From the NCBI GenBank assembly GCA_003858485.1, contig RQYD01000009.1:19958-83957 (forward strand): a DNA stretch of 64,000 bases, in the 5' to 3' direction. The DNA comes from Clostridiales bacterium COT073_COT-073 (GTDB lineage: Bacteria; Bacillota; Clostridia; Lachnospirales; Vallitaleaceae). The notes under the pieces are model-generated. The model was not told the origin of the DNA. It did no database searches and saw nothing but the letters and a program-made list of their open reading frames with translations. A program made the position numbers and the translations under genes. Shown in pieces: positions 1 through 8,694 of this stretch; the first letter of the stretch is position 1, and the number at the start of each line of letters is the position of its first letter.

Positions 1-1
1 G

Positions 2-1372
2 GTCTTTGTGCTGGCTCAAAAAAAGAAGGAATTGACTGCCCAGCAGACAGAATGCTTGCAGCTGGAAACAGAAACAATCGAGATTAAAGAATGTTTGCAG
101 CGGCTGGAAAAAGAAAAAGGCTGGTGGCTGGAGAATACCGGACATTTGTCTGAGGAAAATTTGCAGGCTGAGCAGGATAAGGCAGAAGAACGACTGCAAA
201 CACTGCAAAGTGATTTGGACTGTGTGAATGAAGATATTGTCAAGGTGAGAATGCAGGTAACCGCCATTGAGGAGCGGCTGTCACATACTGAAGAACGCAG
301 CCAGGTCATTCGTACCACAATAGCCGAAGCAGCGGAAAAACAGGCGCAGCTGAAGCGGGAGTTATCGGCTCTTAATTTAGAAAAACTGAAAAAAGAACAG
401 GCGCTGGCTGAGCAGCAGGAGATCCTGACTCAAACTTCAGCTATTCAAGAGCAAGCCGAAGAGCAAAGAGTGGTTTTGAAACATGAAAAATCATTAATTC
501 AGGCCAAGAAGGAAAATTTGCAAACCAATAAGGAAAATCACTATAAAGAAGTGGCTCTCCTGGAAAAAGAACAAATTCGTCTGAATATGCAAATTGATAA
601 GTATACGGAGCAGAAGGAATCACAGGCTGAGTATATGTGGACGGAATACGAACTTACCTATTCGACTGCCAAGGCGTGGGAAGAACCGGATTTAGGCAGT
701 GATACTGCCTTAAAATCAAATATGAAGCGCTTGAAGGAGGAAATGAAGGCCTTAGGCGATGTCAATGTCGGAGCCATCCATGAATATGAGGAAGTCAAGC
801 AAAGACTTGACTTTAACATAGTTCAGCAGGCCGATATTTTAGAAGCGGAAGCCCGGCTCAAGGAAATGATTGCTGATTTGGAAAAACAAATGACCGAAAG
901 ATTTGAGCAGGAATTTGCGGAAATTAACCGGCGCTTTGCTAAAGTCTTTCAGGAATTATTTGGTGGCGGAATTGGCTATCTGTCGTTGACAGAAAAGGAG
1001 AATGTTCTGGAAAGCGGAATTGCCATTCATGTTCAGCCGCCCGGCAAAAAATTGAAAAATATGATGTTGTTGTCCGGCGGAGAGCGTTCTTTTACAGCGA
1101 TTGCTCTGTTATTTGCAATTCAAAGTCTGCGGCCATCACCATTTTGTATTTTGGATGAAATTGAAGCGGCATTGGATGATGCCAACGTGTATAAATTTGC
1201 TAAATATTTGCATAAATTAACAAGCGATACTCAATTTATTGTCATTACTCACCGGAAAGGAACAATGGAATCGGCAGATGCCTTATATGGCATTACCATG
1301 CAGGAAAAGGGAGTCTCGACACAGGTATCGGTAAAAATGATTGAAAATGATCTGGATAAAAAGGAGGAATAA
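2..1372 (+). CDS. smc: Chromosome segregation ATPase SMC, 3' part (5' end outside window)
   Basis: SMC dimers, with ScpA and ScpB, compact the chromosome and help origins separate. The reading frame is open to the window edge, so only the C-terminal part is present: a long Glu/Lys/Gln-rich coiled coil for about the first 290 residues, then the C-terminal ATPase head. The head shows the ABC signature LSGGE (1070-1084), the Walker B stretch CILDE (from 1145) followed by the D-loop, and the H-loop histidine of ITHRKGT (1250). The stop codon directly touches the ftsY start, and the ftsY ribosome binding site AAGGAGG lies inside the last smc codons. The smc-ftsY pair is the standard order in Firmicutes. 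The hinge and N-terminal Walker A are not in the window. Confidence 0.95.
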   Translation, partial: VFVLAQKKKELTAQQTECLQLETETIEIKECLQRLEKEKGWWLENTGHLSEENLQAEQDKAEERLQTLQSDLDCVNEDIVKVRMQVTAIEERLSHTEERSQVIRTTIAEAAEKQAQLKRELSALNLEKLKKEQALAEQQEILTQTSAIQEQAEEQRVVLKHEKSLIQAKKENLQTNKENHYKEVALLEKEQIRLNMQIDKYTEQKESQAEYMWTEYELTYSTAKAWEEPDLGSDTALKSNMKRLKEEMKALGDVNVGAIHEYEEVKQRLDFNIVQQADILEAEARLKEMIADLEKQMTERFEQEFAEINRRFAKVFQELFGGGIGYLSLTEKENVLESGIAIHVQPPGKKLKNMMLLSGGERSFTAIALLFAIQSLRPSPFCILDEIEAALDDANVYKFAKYLHKLTSDTQFIVITHRKGTMESADALYGITMQEKGVSTQVSVKMIENDLDKKEE

Positions 1373-2812
1373 ATGGGGATTTTTGATTTTCTGAAAAAGA
1401 AAAAAGTCGAAAATGAAGGAATAGCAGAAAATTTAAATGAGTTCGGGGACGAGCCTTTAACGCAACCGGAAAATCAAATGCAAAGTCCGGCTGATAAGCC
1501 GGAGTGGCAGCCGGTTCGTCCGGAGATCGGTCCGATTACCGGAGATCTGAACCAATCGGCAGCGCTGGAGTCAGCTGTGCTTTCGGCTGCACTTAATAAT
1601 TTATCGACGGCGGAAGCTGAGGTTGAATCAGTGGAAATGCCGGCAGCAATGGCAGAAGTGAGATTAGTAGAGGAACAAAGGCCGAATGCCAATGTGGAGC
1701 CGGTAGCAGAACTTCAGTTTATCCGGACTGCAGAAGAAATGTCGGAGCCCATAGTAGCCGCAAGCGAACATATATCACCGCAAATGACCGGTTCGGGCTT
1801 AGAATCGACGGATCAACGGCTGGAAGAAATAGCCGGAGATACAGTTGAGGAAACTCAAGCATCAGAAATGATGGAATCGGTGGAGGAGCAGCCGGTGAAA
1901 AAAGGATTTTTCCAGAAGCTGGTAGAAGGTTTGTCCAAAACCCGTAATCATGTGATGCAGGGGGTAAATGATGTTTTAAGCAGTTTTACATCAATTGATG
2001 AAGATTTTTATGAAGAACTGGAAGAAGCTTTAATTGTTGGTGATTTGGGCGTTAATACTGCTCTTAAAATTGTAGCCGGCTTAAAAGAAAAAGTGAAAGA
2101 GCGGCGAATTAAAGATCCGCAGGCAGTGAAAGCTTTATTAAAAGAGGAATTAAAAGAGCAAATGCAAACTTCGGCTGATGCTTATGACTTTATCCAAAAA
2201 AAGACAGTACTGCTGGTAATTGGTGTTAATGGTGTGGGAAAAACTACCACTATTGGCAAATTGGCCTCCCAATATAAGAAAGCCGGAAAAAAAGTAATGT
2301 TGGCGGCAGCTGACACTTTCCGGGCAGCGGCCATTGATCAATTGAAGGAATGGGCTAATCGCTCAGAGGTACCGATTGTGGCACAGGCAGAAAATTCGGA
2401 CCCGGGGGCGGTGATTTATGATGCCATTGCTTCGGCTAAGAGTAAAGAAATGGATATTTTGATTTGTGACACAGCTGGCCGGCTGCATAATAAAAAGAAT
2501 TTAATGAATGAACTGGGGAAAATTTACCGGATTATTGGTCGTGAATATCCGGAAGCTCATTTGGAAGTTTTTTTGGTTCTAGATAGCACCACCGGTCAAA
2601 ATGCCTTGGTGCAAGCCAAGGAATTTAAAGAAATGGCCGATATTACCGGTATTGTTTTAACGAAATTGGATGGTACTTCCAAGGGCGGAATTGCCATTGC
2701 TATTGCCGCTGATTTAAAGCTGCCGGTTAAGTATATTGGTGTGGGCGAAGGAATTGACGATTTACGGCCATTTGATGCCGACAGTTTTGTCGAAGCTTTA
2801 TTTGAGGAATAA
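1373..2812 (+). CDS. ftsY: Signal recognition particle receptor FtsY
   Basis: FtsY is the membrane-associated GTPase that receives ribosome-SRP complexes and hands them to the Sec translocon. The 479-residue product has a long acidic, low-complexity N-terminal A domain (about 1-180) and a C-terminal NG domain. The GTPase motifs are clear: G1 GVNGVGKTTT at 284-293, DTFRAAA at 314-320, DTAGRL at 366-371 and TKLDG at 430-434, and the protein ends with the family's DLRPF segment. It starts immediately after the smc stop with a good ribosome binding site, so translation is probably coupled. A terminator follows at 2913-2950. The A domain is longer than in the shortest family members but such variation is common. 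Confidence 0.97.
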   Translation: MGIFDFLKKKKVENEGIAENLNEFGDEPLTQPENQMQSPADKPEWQPVRPEIGPITGDLNQSAALESAVLSAALNNLSTAEAEVESVEMPAAMAEVRLVEEQRPNANVEPVAELQFIRTAEEMSEPIVAASEHISPQMTGSGLESTDQRLEEIAGDTVEETQASEMMESVEEQPVKKGFFQKLVEGLSKTRNHVMQGVNDVLSSFTSIDEDFYEELEEALIVGDLGVNTALKIVAGLKEKVKERRIKDPQAVKALLKEELKEQMQTSADAYDFIQKKTVLLVIGVNGVGKTTTIGKLASQYKKAGKKVMLAAADTFRAAAIDQLKEWANRSEVPIVAQAENSDPGAVIYDAIASAKSKEMDILICDTAGRLHNKKNLMNELGKIYRIIGREYPEAHLEVFLVLDSTTGQNALVQAKEFKEMADITGIVLTKLDGTSKGGIAIAIAADLKLPVKYIGVGEGIDDLRPFDADSFVEALFEE

Positions 2813-2912
2813 TTGCTTAACTGTTTATTTATAAAAACTTATTTTGTTTTTACTAAAGTTTAATGAAATTACACAAATAGAGGACGACTTTCGGCGGATA
2901 AATTAATATAAT

Positions 2913-2950
2913 AAAAGCAGATACTTCAAAATAGGTGTCTGCTTTTTCTG
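2913..2950 (+). terminator. Rho-independent terminator after ftsY
   Basis: An 11-bp stem (2914-2924 with 2935-2945, one G-T pair) is followed by a T-rich tract. It lies about 100 bases after the ftsY stop and closes the smc-ftsY unit. The A-rich left flank could also give some activity in the reverse direction. Confidence 0.8.
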
Positions 2951-3060
2951 TTTTTGGCGAAATTTTAAGGTTTAGCTGGTGTAATATACTGGATTTGTTG
3001 GATTTGCCGGTGTTGCGGGGAGTGTAGTATAAGAGGTTGTGATTAGGAGGTAGTAATTAG

Positions 3061-3125
3061 GATACTATACTGGATTTGCCTATATCGCCGGCAAGCCAGA
3101 GTATAGGCAAATCCAGTATAGTATC
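3061..3125. repeat. Perfect 24-bp inverted repeat with 17-base loop
   Basis: Bases 3061-3084 and 3102-3125 are exact reverse complements over 24 positions, separated by 17 bases that include GCCGGC. The arms contain the words ACTATACTGGATTTGCC and its complement. A related word, ATACTGGATTTG, occurs just upstream at about 2986-2997, followed by another GGATTTGCCGG (3000-3010). Transcribed RNA would form a very strong hairpin, but no T tract follows, so it is not a typical terminator. It could be a small palindromic mobile repeat, a protein-binding site or an RNA-stability element. Confidence 0.85.
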
Positions 3126-3203
3126 GGATATGATAATGAACAAAGGATAGGTATAGTATCGGATATGATAATAGTAAGGAGGTATGGCATCGGATATGAT
3201 AAC
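3116..3203. repeat. Three 22-bp direct repeats
   Basis: Copies at 3116-3137, 3151-3172 and 3182-3203 share the core ATCGGATATGATAA. Copies 1 and 2 are identical over 22 bases; copy 3 differs at three positions. Start-to-start distances are 35 and 31 bases, so the spacing is nearly regular, close to three helical turns. The first copy overlaps the right arm of the 24-bp inverted repeat. Each copy contains a small TATC...GATA dyad. Tandem operator sites or decayed copies of a repeat unit are both possible. Confidence 0.8.
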
Positions 3204-3294
3204 TGCAAGAGATGGGGGATGTCGTCTGTTGGAATGAACAGAGTCATGGCTAGTGGTAAATTTCAAATCAGTTGAGATTGAAAAAGGAGGAAAT

Positions 3295-4884
3295 ATGTAT
3301 TGTTCAATCACTACGGCGGGATTATGCGGAATTAAAGGCTATCCGGTTAATGCGGAAATTGATGTGGCTGAGGGTTTTCCCAAGTTGGAGCTGGTTGGTC
3401 TGGCGCATAATTCGGTTAAGGAAAGTGTGGAGCGGGTAAAAACAGCATTAAAAAACACGGGCTATGTTTTTCCGTATAAGCGGGTGACCATTAATCTGGC
3501 ACCAGCCCAAATCAGAAAATATGGCTCACATTATGATTTGCCGATTGCAGTTGGAATTTTATTGGCTTCCGGACAATTAGAGGCCAGGCAGGTGCAGGAT
3601 AATCTGCTGATCGGCGAATTATCTTTAAATGGAGAAATGGTTGGAGTCAGAGGTGCACTGGCCATGGTTGAAACAGCCAGAAGCCGGAAACTTAAGCGGG
3701 TGATTTTGCCGATTCAAAACTGGCAGGAAGTTTGTTTTTGTGATGATATTGAAATAATACCGGTCAGTCACTTCCGGGAAGTAATTGCCTATTTGCAACA
3801 GGGAAGATTAGGATCGGAAACGATTGAATTGCAAAAGAAAATCAAGCATTTATCAGCTCTTCAGGAAGGAGAGGAGATCGGCCAAATTTTGGGCATATCA
3901 GTGAATGAAGGAGCAGTCAAAAAAGTTGATTTTGCTGATATTAAAAGTCAAAATGTAGCTAAACGGGCAATTGCCGTAGCGGTTGCCGGAATGCATCATA
4001 TTTTGCTGGTCGGACCGCCGGGTACCGGTAAAACGATGTTGGCCAAAGCAGTGCCGGGCTTGCTGCCGCATTTGACCAGGGAAGAAATGATTGAAGTGAC
4101 CAGGGTTTATAGTGCAGCCGGCAAATTATTGGGTAAAATACCGGTAATTACTGAACGTATGTACCGGGCGCCACATCATACCATTACTATGGCCGGTTTA
4201 TTAGGCGGCGGCAGACCGCTGCTGCCCGGTGAAATTTCACTGACTCATAAAGGTGTCTTATTTTTGGATGAATTTGCTGAGTTTCCGAAAGTATTACTGG
4301 ACACCCTGCGCCAGCCTATGGAAGATAAGCATATCGTATTGTCACGAATGAACGAACGGGCAGATTTTCCCACCGATTTTTTATTGATTGCTTCAATGAA
4401 TCCTTGTCCATGCGGATATTATCCGGATATGGAGCGTTGCCGATGCAGTGAATACGATATCAGGCGATATCATAAAAAGCTGTCCGGGCCGATCTTAGAC
4501 CGGATCGATATTTTTGTCGAAGTTGACCGGCCGGCTCTTCCCTCTTTTCAAAATGTGGCCTGTGAAAAACCAAGTCAGGAATATGCCGGACAAATCGCAG
4601 CCGCCCAGCACATCCAAAAACAAAGGCTGCACTCTGAAAATCTACTCTATAATTCCGAAATTTCTACACCTCTGATTGAAAAGTATTGTCAAATGGATAT
4701 GGCCGCCGCTGAAATTTTAAATGGTGCTTATCAGCGGATGAAGCTATCGCTGCGTAGCTATCATCGTCTGATGCGTTTGGCCAGAACGATTGCCGATATG
4801 GAAGGAAAAGAAAAAATTGAAGCTAAACATATGGCTGAAGCCTTTAATTACCGGGTGGCCTATAATAAATATTTTATGAAATAA
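3295..4884 (+). CDS. comM: YifB/ComM family Mg-chelatase-like AAA+ ATPase
   Basis: This family is related to magnesium chelatase ChlI; in some naturally competent bacteria ComM is a hexameric helicase that helps branch migration of incoming DNA. The 529-residue product has the N-terminal ChlI-like domain (KGYPVNAEIDVAEG near residue 14), Walker A GPPGTGKT at 240-247, Walker B LFLDEF at 322-327, and the family's CPCG cysteine motif at 371-374, followed by more cysteines and the arginine-finger region GPILDRID. The start was placed at ATG 3295 because AAAGGAGG lies just before it and it matches the family N terminus; an in-frame GTG at 3253 has no such site. It is followed by dprA, another competence gene, supporting a DNA-uptake or recombination role. 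Whether the organism is competent cannot be told. Confidence 0.93.
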   Translation: MYCSITTAGLCGIKGYPVNAEIDVAEGFPKLELVGLAHNSVKESVERVKTALKNTGYVFPYKRVTINLAPAQIRKYGSHYDLPIAVGILLASGQLEARQVQDNLLIGELSLNGEMVGVRGALAMVETARSRKLKRVILPIQNWQEVCFCDDIEIIPVSHFREVIAYLQQGRLGSETIELQKKIKHLSALQEGEEIGQILGISVNEGAVKKVDFADIKSQNVAKRAIAVAVAGMHHILLVGPPGTGKTMLAKAVPGLLPHLTREEMIEVTRVYSAAGKLLGKIPVITERMYRAPHHTITMAGLLGGGRPLLPGEISLTHKGVLFLDEFAEFPKVLLDTLRQPMEDKHIVLSRMNERADFPTDFLLIASMNPCPCGYYPDMERCRCSEYDIRRYHKKLSGPILDRIDIFVEVDRPALPSFQNVACEKPSQEYAGQIAAAQHIQKQRLHSENLLYNSEISTPLIEKYCQMDMAAAEILNGAYQRMKLSLRSYHRLMRLARTIADMEGKEKIEAKHMAEAFNYRVAYNKYFMK

Positions 4885-4912
4885 TTGATGCGAACTGATT
4901 CGGATTGGCCGG

Positions 4913-5113
4913 TTGATGCCACAGCTCATGGCCGAAAAGCCTTTCGGCCGGAAATATGTTTCGCGGTATATTTTCGGAAGGAAAAATATCAAAAACCGTG
5001 CAAAAAAGAGGACACGCCGGCCTGGCAAGTGGAAGCAGATTAATGCCGGGATATTAAAAAATGCATTTATTAAGGGCCTGGACAGGAATCAGGCAAAAGA
5101 GCTGAAAAAATGA
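4913..5113 (+). CDS. Small basic open frame, doubtful gene
   Basis: A 66-residue frame lies in the gap between comM and dprA. Its product would be very rich in lysine and arginine. No Shine-Dalgarno sequence precedes the ATG. An 8-bp hairpin (4926-4945 region, GGCCGAAA paired with TTTCGGCC) lies within its first codons. No family is recognised. The most likely reading is non-coding spacer that happens to stay open; a small nucleic-acid-binding protein is the alternative. Confidence 0.15.
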   Translation: MMPQLMAEKPFGRKYVSRYIFGRKNIKNRAKKRTRRPGKWKQINAGILKNAFIKGLDRNQAKELKK

Positions 5114-5125
5114 AAGGAAAATAAA

Positions 5126-6274
5126 ATGCAAAACGAACTCTATTGGTTATGGTTATTGTCAATCAGGGGATTGGGAGCAGTTAAACAAAATATTCTTTTA
5201 CGGGAATGGGGGACAGCCGGCCAACTCTATCATGAAACAGCTGAGCGGATCGAACAGTTTATGAAAAAAGAAAAGATATTTCAAGCCAAAGATTTTCAGG
5301 AATTTTGCCGTTCCAAGCAGGATATGGGAAAATGCCGCCAAGAATTAAATTTACTGCGGGCACAGGGAGTAGAAATCATTTCCCGGGAACAAGCTGATTA
5401 TCCAAGCCGACTTACGGAAATGATTGACGGTCCGCCAGTGGTTTTTGCCAAAGGAAATTGGCAGACATCAAAAATAAATTCCGGTCCGGTTCTGGCGGTG
5501 GTCGGTACTCGCCGAATCACCGCCTATGGCCGGGAAGTGGCAGCGACGATTGGTAAATTTTGCGCTGAATTTGGAATTACTTTGGTCAGCGGAATGGCGG
5601 CCGGTGTAGATGGAACTGCCCAGCGTTCATGTTTAAAACATGGAGGATATAGTATTGGCGTATTAGCCTCCGGCCTGGCCCATCAATTTCCGGCCGGTAA
5701 TCGGGATTTATATTTGGACATGGAAAAACAAGGGGTGTTGATCAGCGAAGAATGGTATCAAACGCCACCACTGGCAAATCTTTTTCCCAAACGCAACCGG
5801 ATCATCAGCGGACTGGCAGAAGCGGTGATCGTAGTTGAAGCTGCTGATAAAAGCGGTTCGCTGATCACCGCTGATTACGCACTCGAACAGGGACGGGATA
5901 TTTATGCTGTGCCGGGGCGGATCGGTGATCGGCAAAGTGTCGGCTGCAATCATTTAATTGGGCAGGGGGCTTATATTTTGGAAAATATAGAAAAATTTTT
6001 TGCCGATTTGAGCGGAGGCAGTCAGCGGACAAAGCCCTGTCAGAAAAATTTAGCGGAAAATTTGGAACCAGTTGAAAAAATTCTATATCAGCAGATCGGC
6101 ACAGAGCCGGTTTATATTGGCCGATTATTGGAATATACCGGTTTAGAACAGGGAGAAGTCCAGCTTTGTCTGCTTCAGTTGGAATGGAAAGGCTATATTG
6201 AGCAAATCAGTGCCGGTTATTATGTAGCTTTACCGCAGATTGAGCAAGTTCCTTTCCCAAAGTCAAAGCCATAA
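5126..6274 (+). CDS. dprA: DNA-processing protein DprA (Smf)
   Basis: DprA binds single-stranded DNA entering the cell during transformation, protects it and loads RecA. The 382-residue product has an N-terminal helical (SAM/HhH-like) region, then the Rossmann-fold core with VVGTRR at 125-130, SGMAAGVD at 155-162 and the loop FPKRNRIISG at 220-229, then GSLITADYALEQGR and a C-terminal winged-helix-like domain (about 310-375). All of this fits the full-length form. The ATG follows AAAGGAAA. It sits between comM and topA, an order common in Firmicutes. DprA is also kept in bacteria not known to be competent. Confidence 0.95.
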   Translation: MQNELYWLWLLSIRGLGAVKQNILLREWGTAGQLYHETAERIEQFMKKEKIFQAKDFQEFCRSKQDMGKCRQELNLLRAQGVEIISREQADYPSRLTEMIDGPPVVFAKGNWQTSKINSGPVLAVVGTRRITAYGREVAATIGKFCAEFGITLVSGMAAGVDGTAQRSCLKHGGYSIGVLASGLAHQFPAGNRDLYLDMEKQGVLISEEWYQTPPLANLFPKRNRIISGLAEAVIVVEAADKSGSLITADYALEQGRDIYAVPGRIGDRQSVGCNHLIGQGAYILENIEKFFADLSGGSQRTKPCQKNLAENLEPVEKILYQQIGTEPVYIGRLLEYTGLEQGEVQLCLLQLEWKGYIEQISAGYYVALPQIEQVPFPKSKP

Positions 6275-6330
6275 GCCAAATTAAAAATCAAAAAAATTAC
6301 AAAAAAAATCCGAAAATTTACAAAAAAATC

Positions 6331-6357
6331 TTGTATAAAATGAAAAAATGGTATATC
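6331..6357 (+). promoter_or_regulatory. Weak candidate promoter upstream of topA
   Basis: TTGTAT at 6331-6336 and TATATC at 6352-6357 are spaced 15 bases apart, shorter than ideal. The roughly 200-base gap before topA is A-rich and makes some promoter likely, but this exact site is only a candidate. Confidence 0.3.
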
Positions 6358-6476
6358 CTTAAGTCAGTTCTGCCCATTTTTAAATACGAACAAATATTCT
6401 GAAGGGAGCCGTTACTATTGTAGAATTTGATGTGAAACGGGAAAGGGCTGAATAATAAGAATTACTAGGAGGAAAT

Positions 6477-8558
6477 ATGGCAAAGAATTTGGTTATTGTG
6501 GAATCACCGGCAAAAGCGAAAACCATCAAGAAATTTTTGGGAAAAAACTATGCCGTCGAAGCGTCAATGGGGCATGTCAGGGATTTACCCAAAAGCAGTA
6601 TGGGAGTTGATCCGGACAATGATTTTGAGCCTAAATATATTACAATTCGCGGCAAAGGCCCACTGATTGCAAAACTAAAGAAAGAAGCTAAAAAAGCGGA
6701 TAAAATTTATCTGGCAACTGACCCGGATCGTGAGGGAGAGGCAATTTCCTGGCATTTACAAACAATTTTAGAAGGTACAAAAATACCGGCGTATCGTATT
6801 ACTTTTAATGAAATCACCAAGCAGGCAGTGTCTTCAGCGATTAAAAAAGCCCGCCCGATTGATATGGATCTGGTTGATGCCCAGCAGGCCAGACGGGTGC
6901 TGGACCGGATTGTGGGCTATAAAATCAGTCCGCTGCTGTGGGCTAAGGTAAAAAAAGGTCTGTCAGCCGGCCGGGTGCAATCAGTTGCTCTGCATTTAAT
7001 TTGTGAGCGGGAAAAAGAAATTGAGGCATTTTTGCCTCAGGAATATTGGACCTTACAATTGGGATTAAGCGATAACAAGGGCAAAATTAAGTTTCAGGCT
7101 GATTTTTTTGGTCAGGCCGGAAAAAGGCTGGAATTAAAAAGCGAACAAAAAGTTCTGGAAATTGTACAAAAAATAGCTAAAGAAAAAATGAAAATTGCCG
7201 AAATAAAAGAAAATATCAGAAAACGAAGTGCGCCTCTGCCATTTAAAACCAGTACTCTGCAGCAAGAAGCAGCAAAGGCTTTAAATTTTACCACAGCCAA
7301 GACAATGCGAATTGCGCAGCAGCTTTATGAAGGCATTGATATTCCGGGAATGGGCACAGTTGGGTTGATCACTTATTTAAGAACGGATTCAACCAGAGTA
7401 GCTGAGGAAGCTGCTACAGCCGCTAAGGAATATATCAGTCAAAATTATGGTTCCAATTATTTGCGAACCGATTTGCCGAAAGAAAACAACAGAGGCAGAA
7501 GTCAGGATGCTCATGAAGCAATTCGACCTTCGATGCCGGAATTAGAGCCAACAGAACTTAAAGCAGCTTTAAGCCGGGATCACTTTCGCTTATACCAATT
7601 GATTTGGCGGAGATTTATGGCCAGCCGAATGGCAGCAGCAGAATATAAAAGCAAACGATTGGTGATTACAGCAGGCGAATATGAATTTCGGACGTCCGGC
7701 CAAACACTGGAATTTGATGGATATTTAAAAATATACAGAGAAGCCGAAGAGGAAGAAATTTCGTCTTCAGCTAAGGAGCTGGAGGGTTTGACCCAGGAGA
7801 TGACGCTTCGATTGAGAAATCATCAGGCAGAGCAGCATTTTACTCAGCCGCCGGCCAGATATACAGAGGCATCTTTGGTTAAACTGTTGGAAGAAAACGG
7901 AGTTGGCCGGCCAAGCACTTATGCGCCGACCATCAGCACTATTTTAGCACGAGGATACGTGGCAAAAGAGCAAAAAGCATTTTTTCCGACAGAATTGGGA
8001 GAGATTGTCGATGACATCATTACCAGGTATTTTGATGACATTGTAAATATTGATTTTACCGCAGAAATGGAAGAGAAACTGGATCGGATTGAAGAAGGTG
8101 ACTGTGATTGGCGTGCGCCATTAAGGGATTTTTATCCGGAACTGGCGGCGGATGTTGAACGAGCAGAAAAAGAACTGGAAAAGGTTGAAATCAAAGATGA
8201 AGAAACCGATGTGATCTGTGAGAAATGTGGGCGCAACATGGTAATAAAGCTTGGAAAATATGGCAAGTTTTTAGCTTGTCCGGGATTCCCGGAATGCAGC
8301 CATACCAAGCCCTACTTTGAAGTATTACCGGGAGTGATTTGTCCTAAATGCAGCGGAGCAGTGCAAATCAAAAAGACCAAAAAAGGACGGCGTTATTTTG
8401 GCTGCGAGAATAACCCGGGCTGTGATTTTATGGTTTGGAATGAGCCAATGGCTCAAAAATGTGAAAAATGCGGGGCGATGCTTTACCGCAAAGGTAAGAA
8501 AGCAGTCTGTTCCAATGAGGAGTGCAAGCATGTCCAAAACTTGGAAGAGGAAGAATAG
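6477..8558 (+). CDS. topA: DNA topoisomerase I (type IA)
   Basis: TopA relaxes negative supercoils by breaking one strand through a 5'-phosphotyrosine link. The 693-residue product shows the Toprim acidic residues (Glu9 in VESPAKA, and DPDREGE at 82-88) and the catalytic Tyr300 in LITYLRTDSTR. The C terminus has three zinc-ribbon modules starting at Cys581 (CEKCG, CPKCSG, CEKCGA with matching downstream cysteines). Length and domain order are normal for the bacterial enzyme. A strong AGGAGGAAAT site precedes the ATG. It is followed by codY behind its own promoter, so it is probably the last gene of its unit. Confidence 0.98.
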   Translation: MAKNLVIVESPAKAKTIKKFLGKNYAVEASMGHVRDLPKSSMGVDPDNDFEPKYITIRGKGPLIAKLKKEAKKADKIYLATDPDREGEAISWHLQTILEGTKIPAYRITFNEITKQAVSSAIKKARPIDMDLVDAQQARRVLDRIVGYKISPLLWAKVKKGLSAGRVQSVALHLICEREKEIEAFLPQEYWTLQLGLSDNKGKIKFQADFFGQAGKRLELKSEQKVLEIVQKIAKEKMKIAEIKENIRKRSAPLPFKTSTLQQEAAKALNFTTAKTMRIAQQLYEGIDIPGMGTVGLITYLRTDSTRVAEEAATAAKEYISQNYGSNYLRTDLPKENNRGRSQDAHEAIRPSMPELEPTELKAALSRDHFRLYQLIWRRFMASRMAAAEYKSKRLVITAGEYEFRTSGQTLEFDGYLKIYREAEEEEISSSAKELEGLTQEMTLRLRNHQAEQHFTQPPARYTEASLVKLLEENGVGRPSTYAPTISTILARGYVAKEQKAFFPTELGEIVDDIITRYFDDIVNIDFTAEMEEKLDRIEEGDCDWRAPLRDFYPELAADVERAEKELEKVEIKDEETDVICEKCGRNMVIKLGKYGKFLACPGFPECSHTKPYFEVLPGVICPKCSGAVQIKKTKKGRRYFGCENNPGCDFMVWNEPMAQKCEKCGAMLYRKGKKAVCSNEECKHVQNLEEEE

Positions 8559-8590
8559 ACTCAGAACAGGTAAATAATTTGCAGTTATAG

Positions 8591-8619
8591 TTGAAATGGA
8601 AACGAAATTAGGTTATAAT
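8591..8619 (+). promoter_or_regulatory. Sigma-A type promoter for codY and the flagellar operon
   Basis: TTGAAA at 8591-8596 and TATAAT at 8614-8619 are separated by exactly 17 bases. The site is about 75 bases before the codY ATG and is the only strong promoter seen before the 34-kb same-strand block, although internal promoters are possible. Confidence 0.85.
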
Positions 8620-8694
8620 GTAATTATTAAAAATTTATAATTTAATTGCGAAGTTGAACATTTCAAGGAGAGAATTTTAATCAGGAGGATTATA

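Larger units (their letters stand above)
2813..3294. other. Intergenic region ftsY to comM with terminator and repeat patch
   Basis: This 480-base gap holds no convincing gene. It contains the ftsY terminator near its start, then a patch of repeats from about 2981 to 3203 (see the separate entries), then an AT-rich stretch ending in the AAAGGAGG ribosome binding site of the next gene. A minus-strand open frame over the repeats (3057-3311) is an accident of the repeat sequence: it has no start signal and would overlap the next gene's start. Confidence 0.6.

Noticed and set aside
3116..3203. Direct repeats as a mini CRISPR array
   Set aside because: Only three units of 22 bases with spacers of 13 and 9 bases, copy 3 imperfect, and no cas genes nearby.
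3057..3311. Minus-strand 84-codon frame over the repeat patch
   Set aside because: Its sequence is dictated by the repeats, no start signal is present and it overlaps the comM start.
4926..4946. GGCCGAAA/TTTCGGCC hairpin after comM as terminator
   Set aside because: The stem is good but no T tract follows; it may be an RNA-stability structure only.
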